Of a stretch of DNA of 38,021 nucleotides, positions 16,356 through 25,992 are shown one piece after another. The notes under the pieces were generated by a model. It ran no database searches. It saw only the letters and a program-made list of their open reading frames with translations, and had not been told where the DNA came from. This DNA is from Lachnospiraceae oral taxon 107 str. F0167 (lineage in GTDB: Bacteria; Bacillota; Clostridia; Lachnospirales; Lachnospiraceae). Made by a program: the position numbers and the translations under genes. The stretch covers positions 1-38,021 of the forward strand of contig GL890603.1 in assembly GCA_000209465.1 (NCBI GenBank), written 5' to 3'. Every line of letters starts with the position of its first letter. Positions within the stretch are counted from its first letter, which is position 1.

Positions 16356-17048
16356 ATGAACTGTGTATGGGAGATTGTACTTAAGGCGCAAAAAAGCGGA
16401 TATAACTTAGAAGAGCTTAGATTTATAAACAGTGGGAGTCCAAGCCCTTATACTGAAAGTTCCTTTGATTTTCTAAATTCCGATACCATTGAAGAAAGTG
16501 AAATAGAGGTAAATCCGCTATATCGTTTTGCAAATGAACTGGGCGAAGTATTCTTACCCGATGTGAAGGGGTATGAGAAGGCAAGAGAAATATTTTTAGA
16601 TGTAATAATGCACTATGTAGCGGTATGGGATCTTAGAAGCGGAGGAGATAAAAAAGAGCTAAGGGCAATGTATATCTTAAAAGAGATAGAAGAGGGAAGG
16701 TTTCTAAAAAGTATAAGAAAAACCCTATTTTCCCTTGACTTTGAAAAATCTAAAAGAATTATTTTTTGCCTGCTTGATTTATGTGGGTGCAAAGATTACA
16801 TCACGATTTTTAGAAAGGCACTGAGAGAACTTTATCCTAAAGCAAACCTTTACATCCACTCTGAGAATTTAAGGAAACTTACCGTTTTTACGGGGGTGGA
16901 TAAGACAAAAGAAGATATGGAAAGAATTGAAATGCTGAAGAAACTTTTTTTGCCGATATCTTATGAAACGGATATTTTTTGGAAATATCACTTCGGTATT
17001 ATAGGAGTTGATGAAAGTATGAAAATTGGAAAAACGGCGATGTACTAA
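16356..17048 (+). CDS. Unrecognised soluble protein of the injection locus
   Basis: This is a protein of about 230 aa with an acidic N-terminal half and a more basic, helical C-terminal half (around KEIEEGRFLKSIRKTLFSLDFEKSKRIIFCLLDL). It has no membrane segment, no signal peptide and no motif that I recognise. I chose ATG 16356 over the upstream TTG at 16323 because CAGGAGC lies at the right distance. It starts 25 bases after the previous gene and is followed by the Hsp70-like gene, all on the same strand, so it is co-transcribed with them. A part in assembly or the baseplate is possible only by position. Confidence 0.6.
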   Translation: MNCVWEIVLKAQKSGYNLEELRFINSGSPSPYTESSFDFLNSDTIEESEIEVNPLYRFANELGEVFLPDVKGYEKAREIFLDVIMHYVAVWDLRSGGDKKELRAMYILKEIEEGRFLKSIRKTLFSLDFEKSKRIIFCLLDLCGCKDYITIFRKALRELYPKANLYIHSENLRKLTVFTGVDKTKEDMERIEMLKKLFLPISYETDIFWKYHFGIIGVDESMKIGKTAMY

Positions 17049-17169
17049 AATATTTTAAGAGAAAATGCAATATGTGTTTTCCGGGCTAAAATCACAGAAT
17101 CGTAGGTATTATCGACTTTTCATATGTGTTTTGGCATATACACAAAAAAGAAGATGGAAGGAAACTAAG

Positions 17170-19764
17170 ATGGGCTATAAGCTTAACAGAAACATAACCA
17201 AAGAAGAGCAGGCTGCGGCGTATACAAGAAAAGAGCTTGAGCTGATGAGTGAATATCGACTTAGAGAGGTTTGCCTAAGAGAGCATATCGTAAGGGGACT
17301 TGATAAGGATATGACAAGTAAAGAGCTTATAGATGCTATACTTTCCTACTGTCAAACCTTTGAAGATGAACTTATCAAAGAAGAAAAGGAAGGCGGAAGA
17401 GAGAGGATTGAAGAGTGTTTTGATAAACTAAGCGTAAAAGAACCCGAAAAGGATGAACTTAGAATATCCGGCAAAATCAGTATTTATGAAGGAGCGGCAC
17501 TTAATTTCCTTGATGATTACAAAATAGAATACAAAGAAAAGTTTCTAAATACCAATGCTTTGATTGTAAGCGGAGATAAAAAGGTATGTGCCGTATTCAA
17601 TGTAGTTGCCATGGGAGATAAAAAAGACTCTTTATACCTTGTAAAAGAGGCAGCCCTTTCAGGTATGGTTACGGATATAAAAGACTATAGTCTATACCTT
17701 ATGGAAAGAGATGCATCAAAGTTCATATACCGTATATATATGGGAGAAGAGGAAAAAGACCTTACAAAGTACAGGATATATAAGATTCCTTTAATGGACT
17801 TTGAAATTCTTCCCCTGATTGAACTTCACATGCCCATAGCACTTGATCTTGGCTCGACCAATACTACTGTAGCCATCTATGCGGACAGCAGTTATTACAG
17901 ACAGATACATGCAAAGCAAAGAGGAATCAAGGAAAACACTATATGCCATACCCTGTTTTTAGAGTCGGTGGGAGGAGAAACCTTTGTTGAAAAGATGATA
18001 CCGACGGTTGTAGCCGTAACGGATGTAAATAAAGACGGTATAGATTATGTTTTTGGAAGAAGAGCCTTATGGTTTGCAAACTTAAGCTATACGGATAAAG
18101 GATTTTCCGTATTTTATGATATTAAAAGATGGGCAGGGGATTTTGAAAGAAAAGAAGAACTTACGGATGCCAAGGGAAGATACAGGTATGTACAAAGGAT
18201 AGAGATTATAGCCGAGTATCTAAGATATGTACTTAATATCACAAGAGATAACTTCAAGTGTCAGATAAAGGAAGTATATATCACAGTACCGGTTAAGCAA
18301 AAGCATGTGTATGAGCAGATGTTGGGGCTTTTATCGGAAATGCTTTCTATAAGCCTAAAGGTTACCTTAGATGAAAGCACTGCCGTACTTTACAGCTTTA
18401 TCAGCAAGATGAGAGAAAAAAACAGCCTGAAAGACGGAGAAAGTTATAAGGCACTGATAATGGACTGTGGAGGAGGGACAACGGATTTAAGTGCCTGTAA
18501 GTTTAAGGTACATGCAAAGGGTGATATACAGACCTATACGATGGAAAACAGTTATAAAAACGGTAATACGGACTTTGGAGGAAACAATATCACCTACAGA
18601 ATCATGCAACTTTTAAAGCTTAGAATAGTTTCAAAACTACTTGACACGGATAAAGATTTAAGCCTTGAAGTAATTAACGAACTGCCGACAGATCCGTACA
18701 GGTATATAGATGAAGAAGGTGTTGAAAGTTTTTATAAGGGATTACAAGAGGCCTATGAAAAGGCTGAAGATATCTTACCTACAGCTTTTAAGCGTTTTGA
18801 AACTTATGGAAAAGAAGGGTATTACAGGGTAAGGAATAATTACTTTTTTCTATTTACATTGGCGGATGAGATTAAGCAGGAACTTTTTTCGGGAAATGAT
18901 ATCGTTATAGAAGTGCCTGAAGAAAAAAACGGGAAAATGGGACTTTTAAGACTGGAAGTGGACAGGTATAAGCTTTCAGTCTTTAGAGGAGAAAGGCTTG
19001 AGATTTTAGAGGGGATGCCGAAGCTAAGTTTTAACCGTTATGAGGCGGAAAGGCTGATTGCAGGAGAAATATATGCCGTTATGAAGGTTTTTATGGAAAG
19101 ACTTTATAAAAACGGAGAACTTTATAACTTTGACATGATAAGACTTACAGGACAGTCCTGTAAGATAGGGTTATTTAGAGATGCTCTAAAAGAATTTGTA
19201 CCCGGCAACATGATGCAAAGTGGAGGCAGTGTTAAAAAAGAAGAGCTAAAACTTGCCTGTGTGGACGGACTTATGCGCTATCTTTACGATAAAAGAACCG
19301 GATATGCGGGATTTGACATAAGAGAAGAAGAAGCTCTAATTCCCTATAAAATAAAAGCACTTTCATACTCAGGCAGACAAGAGATTCTTATAGACGGATT
19401 TGAAAGTAACAAGATGACGGGAAGCCTGCTTAGAAGCCTTGAAGATATCCTGCTTAGAATGTATTTGTATGATGCTTCAGAAAGTGTACGGTTTGAGTAC
19501 CTGTTTCACTTCAAAAAAGATGAGGCAAGAGAAACTGACAGGATGGAGCTGGCGGGAAGGTATAGCGGCTATATAAAGCAGGAAGATACGGATGACATAC
19601 AAAACGGGGAACTTAAGATATTTGCTTTTGTAGATTATAAAAAATGGGGATTTCAGATCGTGCCGGTATACAGACTTGAAGACACACTATACGCAGGAGA
19701 AGGACAGGAATATAAGTTTGAAACGGATGAGTGGATTTGTGATTTCTTTGATGGAGAACACTAA
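17170..19764 (+). CDS. Hsp70/actin-fold ATPase lacking a substrate-binding domain
   Basis: This 864-aa protein contains an Hsp70-like nucleotide-binding fold: phosphate-1 motif IALDLGSTNTTVAIY (Asp226), phosphate-2 motif IMDCGGGTTDLS (Asp432) and adenosine motif RLTGQSCK (about 658-665). The N-terminal 200 residues are extra; RKELELMSEYRLREVCLREH followed by SKELIDAIL looks like a SAP-like or winged-helix segment. The C-terminal 170 residues are mixed and do not resemble the DnaK beta-sandwich and lid, so this is not an ordinary chaperone. It fits large Hsp70-like proteins (DUF5716 type) found in Lachnospiraceae loci. I chose ATG 17170 because GGAAGGAAA sits 7 bases before it, whereas 17065 has no such site. 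No ClpV-like AAA+ protein is present in the window, so this ATPase might power assembly or recycling. Confidence 0.7.
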   Translation: MGYKLNRNITKEEQAAAYTRKELELMSEYRLREVCLREHIVRGLDKDMTSKELIDAILSYCQTFEDELIKEEKEGGRERIEECFDKLSVKEPEKDELRISGKISIYEGAALNFLDDYKIEYKEKFLNTNALIVSGDKKVCAVFNVVAMGDKKDSLYLVKEAALSGMVTDIKDYSLYLMERDASKFIYRIYMGEEEKDLTKYRIYKIPLMDFEILPLIELHMPIALDLGSTNTTVAIYADSSYYRQIHAKQRGIKENTICHTLFLESVGGETFVEKMIPTVVAVTDVNKDGIDYVFGRRALWFANLSYTDKGFSVFYDIKRWAGDFERKEELTDAKGRYRYVQRIEIIAEYLRYVLNITRDNFKCQIKEVYITVPVKQKHVYEQMLGLLSEMLSISLKVTLDESTAVLYSFISKMREKNSLKDGESYKALIMDCGGGTTDLSACKFKVHAKGDIQTYTMENSYKNGNTDFGGNNITYRIMQLLKLRIVSKLLDTDKDLSLEVINELPTDPYRYIDEEGVESFYKGLQEAYEKAEDILPTAFKRFETYGKEGYYRVRNNYFFLFTLADEIKQELFSGNDIVIEVPEEKNGKMGLLRLEVDRYKLSVFRGERLEILEGMPKLSFNRYEAERLIAGEIYAVMKVFMERLYKNGELYNFDMIRLTGQSCKIGLFRDALKEFVPGNMMQSGGSVKKEELKLACVDGLMRYLYDKRTGYAGFDIREEEALIPYKIKALSYSGRQEILIDGFESNKMTGSLLRSLEDILLRMYLYDASESVRFEYLFHFKKDEARETDRMELAGRYSGYIKQEDTDDIQNGELKIFAFVDYKKWGFQIVPVYRLEDTLYAGEGQEYKFETDEWICDFFDGEH

Positions 19765-19783
19765 AGACATAAAGGAGAAGCTA

Positions 19784-20560
19784 ATGGAAAACAGATACCC
19801 TTTGTTTGAAACGGGAAGAATCTTGAAAAAAGAAGCACTTGAGGTAATAAGAGACTATCCGAGAGATTTGCTTTCTATCCTTTATGAGGGATATACAAAC
19901 GGAGTCATAAGAGGATTAAGATTAAGTTCAGACCATGAAAACAGAACCCTTATTATAGGAAGGGGACTTGCAAAACTAAAAGGCGAGGTATACCTGATAA
20001 ATAAAGAGATAAAGGTAGCCTACACCCATACCGAACAAAGGAAGTATCTTAGGTTAAAGCATAGTGAAATAAGGGATAAAGATTGGAAGATAGGTGAAAT
20101 AGAAGCTTTTCTTTCTGATGATGAAGAAAGTAAAGACGGAGAAATCCTGCTTTGCGACTTTTTATTAAAATCGGGTTTTGTATTAAGGGATACCTACCTT
20201 GACTTTGCAGATATGAGGTCAGAGTATGATACCATACATTTGATGAATGCCGATTATGCAGGGTATGGTGAAAGCTCCTTTAATATAGAGGTCTTAAAAG
20301 TGTATGCAAGAGAGTACCTTAATACAAAAAAGTGCGAAGAAACGGACAGAACCTTTTGCTATATGGTGTTAAACAGCATGGAAGGAATAGAAAGAAGCAT
20401 TATAGAAAACTATATAGCAGTTAAAGAAGGGAAGGCAAAAGGAACAAGCTTAAGCAATAAAGAAATTTATACCGGACTTTTGGATATATTAAGCAGTGCA
20501 AAAGACCCTGACGGACATAGAGGTACAGGATTTAGTCCAAAAAAGATTTTAGTAGATTAG
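19784..20560 (+). CDS. Unrecognised protein with a faint baseplate-like N-terminus
   Basis: This 258-aa soluble protein starts at ATG 19784, with AAGGAG 7 bases upstream. In-frame TTG 19676 and ATG 19751 would force overlap with the ATPase and lack a site. The N-terminal half has the pattern LFETGRILKKEAL...YEGYTNGVIRGLRLSSDHENRTLIIGRGLAKLKGEVYLI, followed by a YLRLK strand. This loosely recalls the shoulder or shell domains of phage baseplate/receptor-binding proteins and TssK, in which an axis helix is followed by a G-rich strand stating what is put into the fold. The similarity is at pattern level only. The C-terminal half is helical. It would be a reasonable candidate for the otherwise missing baseplate. 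Confidence 0.5.
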   Translation: MENRYPLFETGRILKKEALEVIRDYPRDLLSILYEGYTNGVIRGLRLSSDHENRTLIIGRGLAKLKGEVYLINKEIKVAYTHTEQRKYLRLKHSEIRDKDWKIGEIEAFLSDDEESKDGEILLCDFLLKSGFVLRDTYLDFADMRSEYDTIHLMNADYAGYGESSFNIEVLKVYAREYLNTKKCEETDRTFCYMVLNSMEGIERSIIENYIAVKEGKAKGTSLSNKEIYTGLLDILSSAKDPDGHRGTGFSPKKILVD

Positions 20561-20605
20561 TGATAATTAGGAGCAGGTAAGGTTGCGAATAGCAAGGAGG
20601 AGAAG

Positions 20606-21571
20606 ATGTCAAATATTATGCGTTGCCCTTATGGACATGTGTTTTCAAAAACAAGGAACGGCACTATATGCCCGACATGCGGCTTTGACCTTGATACACC
20701 TGAAAAGGTATATGTGAACTTACGGAAAGAGAGCGGCCTTTCCCTAAAGGAAGAAAGACCGGTATGTGCATGGCTTGTATGCATAGAGGGAGCAAGAAAG
20801 GGAAAAAGTTATGTCATAAGTTATGGAGAAAACTTTGTGGGAACGGATAGGGATAATGAGATACAGGTTTTAGGGGATGAGAAGATGCTTGGTAAGTTCA
20901 CCTTAATAATTTTTGATAAAGGGACGAAGGAAGCCAATCTGATTCCAGCTAGAGCTGACGGCATTGTATATATGGATAATAAACCTATATATGATAAGTA
21001 TGTTATTAAAAATAAAGATATCTTGGAAATAGGTGGAAGCAAGTTCATGTATGTGGATTTCCTGACTGAATGTAAGAAGTATTTAAATGACTTTGAATAT
21101 GAAGAAACAGATAATGAAGATAAAGAAAATTTAATCCAAAAAGAGAAAAACTATAGGAAAATTAAAAGAGAAAAAGCTACTGAAGAAGAAAAATACCGAG
21201 ATAAAATGCTAGGGAAGAACCTTTCCATGGAAGAAGAAAAGCCTATTTATGCATGGATTGTATGTATAGAAGGAACTCGTCAGGGAAAATCTTATAATAT
21301 AACAGAGGGGAAAAATCATATAGGCAGTCATGACACCATGAGTATACAGTTTCTTGGAGATGAAGAGATAAGGGAGAAAAAACATGCCGTTATAGCCTAT
21401 GATGAAAGAAATTTGCAGGGGACACTTCTTGGAGAAGAGTCCATGGGATTTGTAAGATTAAATGAAGCGGCGATATATACATCAAAAGATTTAAAAGAGG
21501 GAGACATCTTGGAGATTGGTAAGAGTAAGTTTTTCTACTTTGATTTTGCAAAAGAATACCATCAATGGTAG
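20606..21571 (+). CDS. Zinc-ribbon protein with two tandem FHA-like domains
   Basis: This 321-aa protein is the long paralogue of the gene at 11658. It has the zinc ribbon CPYGHVFSKTRNGTICPTCG at residues 6-25. FHA-like domain 1 spans about 50-150 (ENFVGTDRDNEIQVLGDEKMLGKFTLIIF). A highly charged linker of about 50 residues (about 153-205) follows. FHA-like domain 2 spans about 210-320 (KNHIGSHDTMSIQFLGDEEIREKKHAVIAYDE). Domain 1 has lost the His that normally follows the Ser/Arg pair, while domain 2 keeps the HAVI segment. One module may therefore bind phosphothreonine and the other a different surface. It has a strong AAGGAGGAG ribosome binding site. It lies between the baseplate-like candidate and the Imm11-like gene, away from the other FHA genes. 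Confidence 0.75.
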   Translation: MSNIMRCPYGHVFSKTRNGTICPTCGFDLDTPEKVYVNLRKESGLSLKEERPVCAWLVCIEGARKGKSYVISYGENFVGTDRDNEIQVLGDEKMLGKFTLIIFDKGTKEANLIPARADGIVYMDNKPIYDKYVIKNKDILEIGGSKFMYVDFLTECKKYLNDFEYEETDNEDKENLIQKEKNYRKIKREKATEEEKYRDKMLGKNLSMEEEKPIYAWIVCIEGTRQGKSYNITEGKNHIGSHDTMSIQFLGDEEIREKKHAVIAYDERNLQGTLLGEESMGFVRLNEAAIYTSKDLKEGDILEIGKSKFFYFDFAKEYHQW

Positions 21572-21616
21572 AAAACTTGGAACAGAAATGTAAAATAAGG
21601 TAATTATGGAGAAACT

Positions 21617-22093
21617 ATGAAAGGAAGCTTACCGTATTTTTATATAAAAGAAAATCTTGAAAACATAAGAGGAATACGAATATATACATCAGATGATATC
21701 CCAAGGAATATGGATACTCTTAACGAAAGATTTTATGAACTGTCGAGGGATATTGTTCTTGAAATAGAAACAACAAAAATTTTTATATTTCCTGATTTGA
21801 TGATGAATGTATATCCTCTTATTTCAGAAAGATTTAAAGAGTTACTTGTTCTTTTTGATATAGAGATTTTTACAAAAAGAGTCATGCTGGCAGATAAAGC
21901 TAGCAGGAAGATAACAAGCTATTATTTACTGTATACTAAAAACTTATTAAAAGCTGATTTTAACAAGCATTTTAAAGCAGTCAGAGAAGATGATGGAAAA
22001 ATAAAATTCACCATAAGCCTTGATTTTGCAGAAAGCTTAATAAGAAGAGGCGTTAAGGGAATAGAGTTTGTGGAAGTGGAGGAGGATGTATGA
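21617..22093 (+). CDS. Imm11/DUF1629-like protein
   Basis: This 158-aa soluble protein resembles the Imm11 (DUF1629) type in its IFPDLMMNVYPLISERFKELLVLFDIEIFTKRVMLADKASRKITSYYLLY segment, where a defined pocket precedes a Y-Y-L-L strand. Proteins of this type occur both as immunity proteins in polymorphic toxin clusters and as recurrent parts of Firmicutes injection loci. It ends at TGA overlapping the ATG of the first VgrG-like gene (ATGA), so translation is coupled. That suggests a spike-associated chaperone or adaptor rather than immunity to a distant toxin. The match is moderate. Confidence 0.4.
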   Translation: MKGSLPYFYIKENLENIRGIRIYTSDDIPRNMDTLNERFYELSRDIVLEIETTKIFIFPDLMMNVYPLISERFKELLVLFDIEIFTKRVMLADKASRKITSYYLLYTKNLLKADFNKHFKAVREDDGKIKFTISLDFAESLIRRGVKGIEFVEVEEDV

Positions 22094-23441
22094 GAGAAAA
22101 CCTTATAAAACTTGATATTTTTGATGTACTTGCAGTAACGGCTTATGAAGCAAAACATGAAGTAGGTAAGCATGGCAGTGCAGTAATAAGAGCTATTATA
22201 GAAAAAAAAGAGAAGACGAGTATGTAAATACCGCTAAAAATACAAGATGGGTAAGGGTTGATGCCCTTGATGAAGCGGATAAGGAGAGTACGATATTTTA
22301 CGGACTGTTGGAAAGGATATGTTTTTTTAAGGAAAGCGGAAGTTTTCTTGTTGAAATGGAGTTGGTTACGGGAAGTGCCTTAATGGAAGGAAAAGTTCAT
22401 ACAAGAGGATTTTCTAAGGATACCGGAGAATACACCGATATACTTAATGCATTAAAAGAAGGATATGAAGAGGCATACTATATAACAGGAGAAGAAGGAA
22501 AAGGAGTATTACCCGGATTTTTGGTGCAGTATGAAGAAAACGATTGGAACTTTATAAAAAGGATTGCCGCTTTAAAGCAGACAGTGGTAATGCCGGACTA
22601 TCAGAGTAAGGGAGTGAAGTATTTTTTCGGTATGCCAAAAAGAGAAAGCAGGGTTTTAACTTCTAATGATGTACGCATTATTGTAAATAAAGAGTATACA
22701 GTATATGAAGTTAAATCAAGAGAAATCCATAGTTTAGGAGACAGGGTAAGTTTTAACAGAAAAGACTACCGTATAGTAAAAATCGTATCTAAAACAGAAG
22801 GAAGCGAACTTTACCATACATATTATTTAACACAGGATATAGACTATATAGTAAAAAAAGAAAGCAAGTATGATTTAAAAATAATAGGAGCATCACTTTA
22901 CGCTAAAGTTATGAATGTAGAAAAAGAAAAGGTTAAGATAGCAATAGAGGATATAGAAAACAAGGATGAAGAGATAGGGGGATGGTTTGATTTTTCTACC
23001 GTATATTCTTCAAGGGACGGAGCCGGGTGGTACTGTATGCCTGAAAAAGGAGACAGCGTAAGGCTTTATTTTCCGACAGAAAATGAAGAAAATGCCTATG
23101 TGTGCAGTGCGGTACATGAAAACGAGGGAAATGGAATAAGAACCAATCCTGAAAATAAGATTTGGAGAAATAAGTACGGAAAAGAAATAAGGCTGACACC
23201 GGACGGTATACTTATAAGTGCAGGCAGCGGGGACTATATAGAATTAAAGGATAATGAGGGTGTAAAGATAGTAAGCAGTGGAAGCATACATATAAAAGCA
23301 AGGGATACTCTTGAGATAAGCAGTGAAGATTCAAATATATCAATAGCAGCTGGCAAGAGAATCATGCTTTTACAAGACGGAACACAGATAATATTAAAAG
23401 ACGGAATAAGTGTAAGCGGAGACGGGGTTCATATAAGTTAA
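22090..23441 (+). CDS. VgrG-like spike protein 1, frameshifted in an A8 run
   Basis: The start at 22090 (ATGA overlap) opens MRENLIKLDIFDVLAVTAYE, and the frame stops at 22226. One added A in the A8 run at 22202-22209 joins it to the frame that continues to 23441, giving about 450 aa. The middle part (NDWNFIKRIAALKQTVVMPDY) matches the phage gpD/VgrG pattern. The OB-fold-like portion includes GGWFDFSTVYSS and AGWYCMPEKGDSVRLYFP. The C-terminus is a beta-helix needle: repeated short strands ILISAGSGDYIELKDNEGVKIVSSGSIHIKARDTLEISS. This is the tube-tip spike on which effectors sit. A break near residue 38 would remove the main part unless an internal start is used. Confidence 0.65.
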
Positions 23442-23498
23442 TTGAGGATATCAGTGTTTTAAGAGTAATCTTATTACAGGAAAAAGGGGATTATATTT

Positions 23499-24740
23499 AT
23501 GCTGATTATAGAAAATTTAGAGCTGGAAGTAAAACTTCCGATTTACAGGGTGGAAGGTTTTATGATAAAAACAGAGCCGAACATGCATGCAAGCCTTGAC
23601 ATGTTTGGAGTACTTATGGAAAATCCGGCAGAAAGTATTTTTACCGGCAAAAAGAACATGGATGTTCAGGTAAAACATGAGGGGAAGACTTTATTTAGGG
23701 GATTTGTAGAAGAACTTAAGATAGATTCCGATGCAAATGTCCACAGGTTTGAACTGAGTGCATACTCATACAGTAAAGAAGCGGATAAAGATAAACATAC
23801 GGAGCTTTTTCAGGCTGTGAATGAAACATATATGGATATTTCACGAAGTGTAATAAAAAAATATCTTGGAGATATAAGAGTATATGATGTGGATGATAAA
23901 GACATTGAAAAGCCCCTACTTTGCTATAAGGAAAGTGCCTGGGAGTTTGCAATCAGAATGGCTGCAAACCTGAAAACTTTCATATATCCCGATATGACAT
24001 CAGACAAACCCATTATATCCATGGGGATAAAAGAGGGAAAGCTTATTGAACCTAAAGATATCATAAGTGAAAGCAGAGAAATAAAAAAGGATAAGGGGAA
24101 TACACAAAGGAGCGAATACAGGCTAAGAACTTATGGTTCTTATGAAATAGGAGACAGGGTAAGAGTAGGAGATAGAGTTTTAGTCTTATATAAAAAAGAA
24201 GCGGAGTTTACAAAGGGAGAGCTTATATTTAATTTTTATGGAATAGAGAAAACAGATATAAAAGAGATGGTAAAACCCTTTTACAATGAGAATATCATAG
24301 GGTTAAGCCTTATGGGAAAAATCAAAAAGTATGAGAATAATAAAATATATATAAGCCTTAATATTGATAAAAAAGAGGCGGAATACGGATTTGACTGGTA
24401 TCCTGAAACCGGAAATGCACTCTATGCAGTACCTGAAGCAGGAGAAAAAGCGGAGCTTTATATAGCAGGTAATAAGCCGGGAGAAATGTATGTAATACGA
24501 ACCTTTGGCAGTAAGAGTAAAGATGAAAAACAAAAGACATTGGAAATAGGAAATCAAAGTCTTAATTTGTCAGAGGAGGGAGTAAGCTTTAACTCAGATG
24601 ATGTACTGATGATTAAAGATAAAAGCCTTAAACTTACAGGAAATGGAGGGCTAAGTATAAGTGCAGCAGGAAAGATAAACATAAAGGCAAGAAATATAAG
24701 AATAAATAGTAAAGATGATATAGTGTATGTAAGTGAGTAG
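23499..24740 (+). CDS. VgrG-like spike protein 2
   Basis: This 413-aa intact paralogue of the preceding spike gene has the same middle signature (CYKESAWEFAIRMAANLKTFIYPDMTSDKP). Its OB-like region contains KIYISLNIDKKEAEYGFDWYPETGNALYAVPEAGEKAELYIAG. It also ends in a beta-helix needle (SLKLTGNGGLSISAAGKINIKARNIRINSKDDIVYVSE). Having two spikes suits a heterotrimeric or alternative tip that can carry different cargo. AAAAAGGGG is the ribosome binding site. It lies directly before the PAAR-like tip gene, and the order spike, tip protein and effector is typical of type VI-like loci. Confidence 0.7.
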   Translation: MLIIENLELEVKLPIYRVEGFMIKTEPNMHASLDMFGVLMENPAESIFTGKKNMDVQVKHEGKTLFRGFVEELKIDSDANVHRFELSAYSYSKEADKDKHTELFQAVNETYMDISRSVIKKYLGDIRVYDVDDKDIEKPLLCYKESAWEFAIRMAANLKTFIYPDMTSDKPIISMGIKEGKLIEPKDIISESREIKKDKGNTQRSEYRLRTYGSYEIGDRVRVGDRVLVLYKKEAEFTKGELIFNFYGIEKTDIKEMVKPFYNENIIGLSLMGKIKKYENNKIYISLNIDKKEAEYGFDWYPETGNALYAVPEAGEKAELYIAGNKPGEMYVIRTFGSKSKDEKQKTLEIGNQSLNLSEEGVSFNSDDVLMIKDKSLKLTGNGGLSISAAGKINIKARNIRINSKDDIVYVSE

Positions 24741-24903
24741 TACAAATTATTAATAAAAGGGGTATTTAGAAAGTTATCAATAATAATTTACGATAATGTA
24801 AACCTATATAAAATATTTTATATCATAAAAGGGATGACATATTTTAAGAGGAAGATAATATGTGAAAAAATGACAATATATACTAAATTTAAGGAGGCTG
24901 TTT

Positions 24904-25980
24904 ATGAGAGAGAATGAAAACGGTTTAAAGGAAATGTATAAATATAAAAAACAATTATCTGAATCAGGGTATGAGTATGTAGTGAGGGGAGCAAAAGTTT
25001 CTTGTTCAAAAGGAACTATGTCTACAGTAGTACAATTGCCAAATGATCATGGAGTATATGCAGCGGATAACCGTCCATTTATTACTCAAAGTGATGTGAG
25101 AAATGATAATATTAAAGGATTTGGTAAATGTAAAGCATCAAATAATAAAGACGAATTATGTAAACCAGCCCTTTGTAATTGGATTACAGGAACAACAAAT
25201 GTAAAAATAAAGAATTCAATAACTAAAAAGAATGAGTATTTAGTTGGGACAGATTCTATAGCAATATGTAGGTGTGGGGGGATTGTTAAAATTGAGTCAT
25301 CAGGACAGGTATCACCATTTGCCCTTGTAAGTGATCCCTCTAATGCTATAAAGCCAATTAGATATGAAGGTCAAGTAACATGGCAGGAACTTAGTAAAGA
25401 TAAAAAATATGAAGAGATTATTTTAAAAAATAAAGACAACATATTATCGGCGGCTAAAAAATATAATATAGATCCAAAGATATTAGCGGCTTGTATATAT
25501 GTAGAACAGAGTAAGAATGTAGATTCTAAGGATTATCGTATAGACTATATGGTAGGAGAAGTAGGTTTAGATACTTCTTTAGGAGTCAGCCAAATTAAGT
25601 TATCTACAGCAAAGCTAGTTGAAGATAAAGGATACATAAACATAAAGGATGGAGATTATGAAGGATTCACTGATGTAAATACCAGTGATAACAAAAGATT
25701 AATTAATAGGTTATCTGATGATGAGATAAATGTAGTATATGCAGCTGCTTATCTTAGATATATGCTGGACGAGTGGGAGCCTCTCGCCCCACAAGTATCA
25801 TCTCCAGAACTATTGGGTTCACTTTATAATTTAGGTCATCAACATCGAGGTGGTGGACCGTTGGGTTATATATTTGGAGTTGGAAATACACCAAGACTGC
25901 CACATGATGATCCGCAGCCTAACCCTTTTGGAAACAGTGTCAAAGAAAGTTACAATAGAATGGGAGAATTATTAGAATAG
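24904..25980 (+). CDS. DUF4280 (PAAR-like) spike tip fused to a lytic-transglycosylase-like domain
   Basis: The N-terminal half (about 15-145) is a DUF4280 domain: YVVRGAKVSCSKGTM, HGVY, then DNIKGFGKCKASNNKDELCKPALCNWITG and a closing CRCGGIVKIES. DUF4280 proteins are PAAR-like tips with a Cys/His metal site. The C-terminal half begins ILSAAKKYNIDPKILAACIYVEQSK and resembles soluble lytic transglycosylases, with Glu201 in the expected catalytic place and the GVSQIK strand at 227-232. It may be a cell-wall-cutting effector at the tip, or help penetrate peptidoglycan. AAGGAGG is 7 bases before the ATG. Two small membrane proteins follow directly, as immunity genes would. Confidence 0.7.
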   Translation: MRENENGLKEMYKYKKQLSESGYEYVVRGAKVSCSKGTMSTVVQLPNDHGVYAADNRPFITQSDVRNDNIKGFGKCKASNNKDELCKPALCNWITGTTNVKIKNSITKKNEYLVGTDSIAICRCGGIVKIESSGQVSPFALVSDPSNAIKPIRYEGQVTWQELSKDKKYEEIILKNKDNILSAAKKYNIDPKILAACIYVEQSKNVDSKDYRIDYMVGEVGLDTSLGVSQIKLSTAKLVEDKGYINIKDGDYEGFTDVNTSDNKRLINRLSDDEINVVYAAAYLRYMLDEWEPLAPQVSSPELLGSLYNLGHQHRGGGPLGYIFGVGNTPRLPHDDPQPNPFGNSVKESYNRMGELLE

Positions 25981-25992
25981 GAGAATAAAGCA

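Noticed and set aside
17170-19764. Ordinary DnaK chaperone
   Set aside because: The ATPase motifs match but the substrate-binding sandwich and lid are missing, and 200 unrelated residues precede the ATPase.
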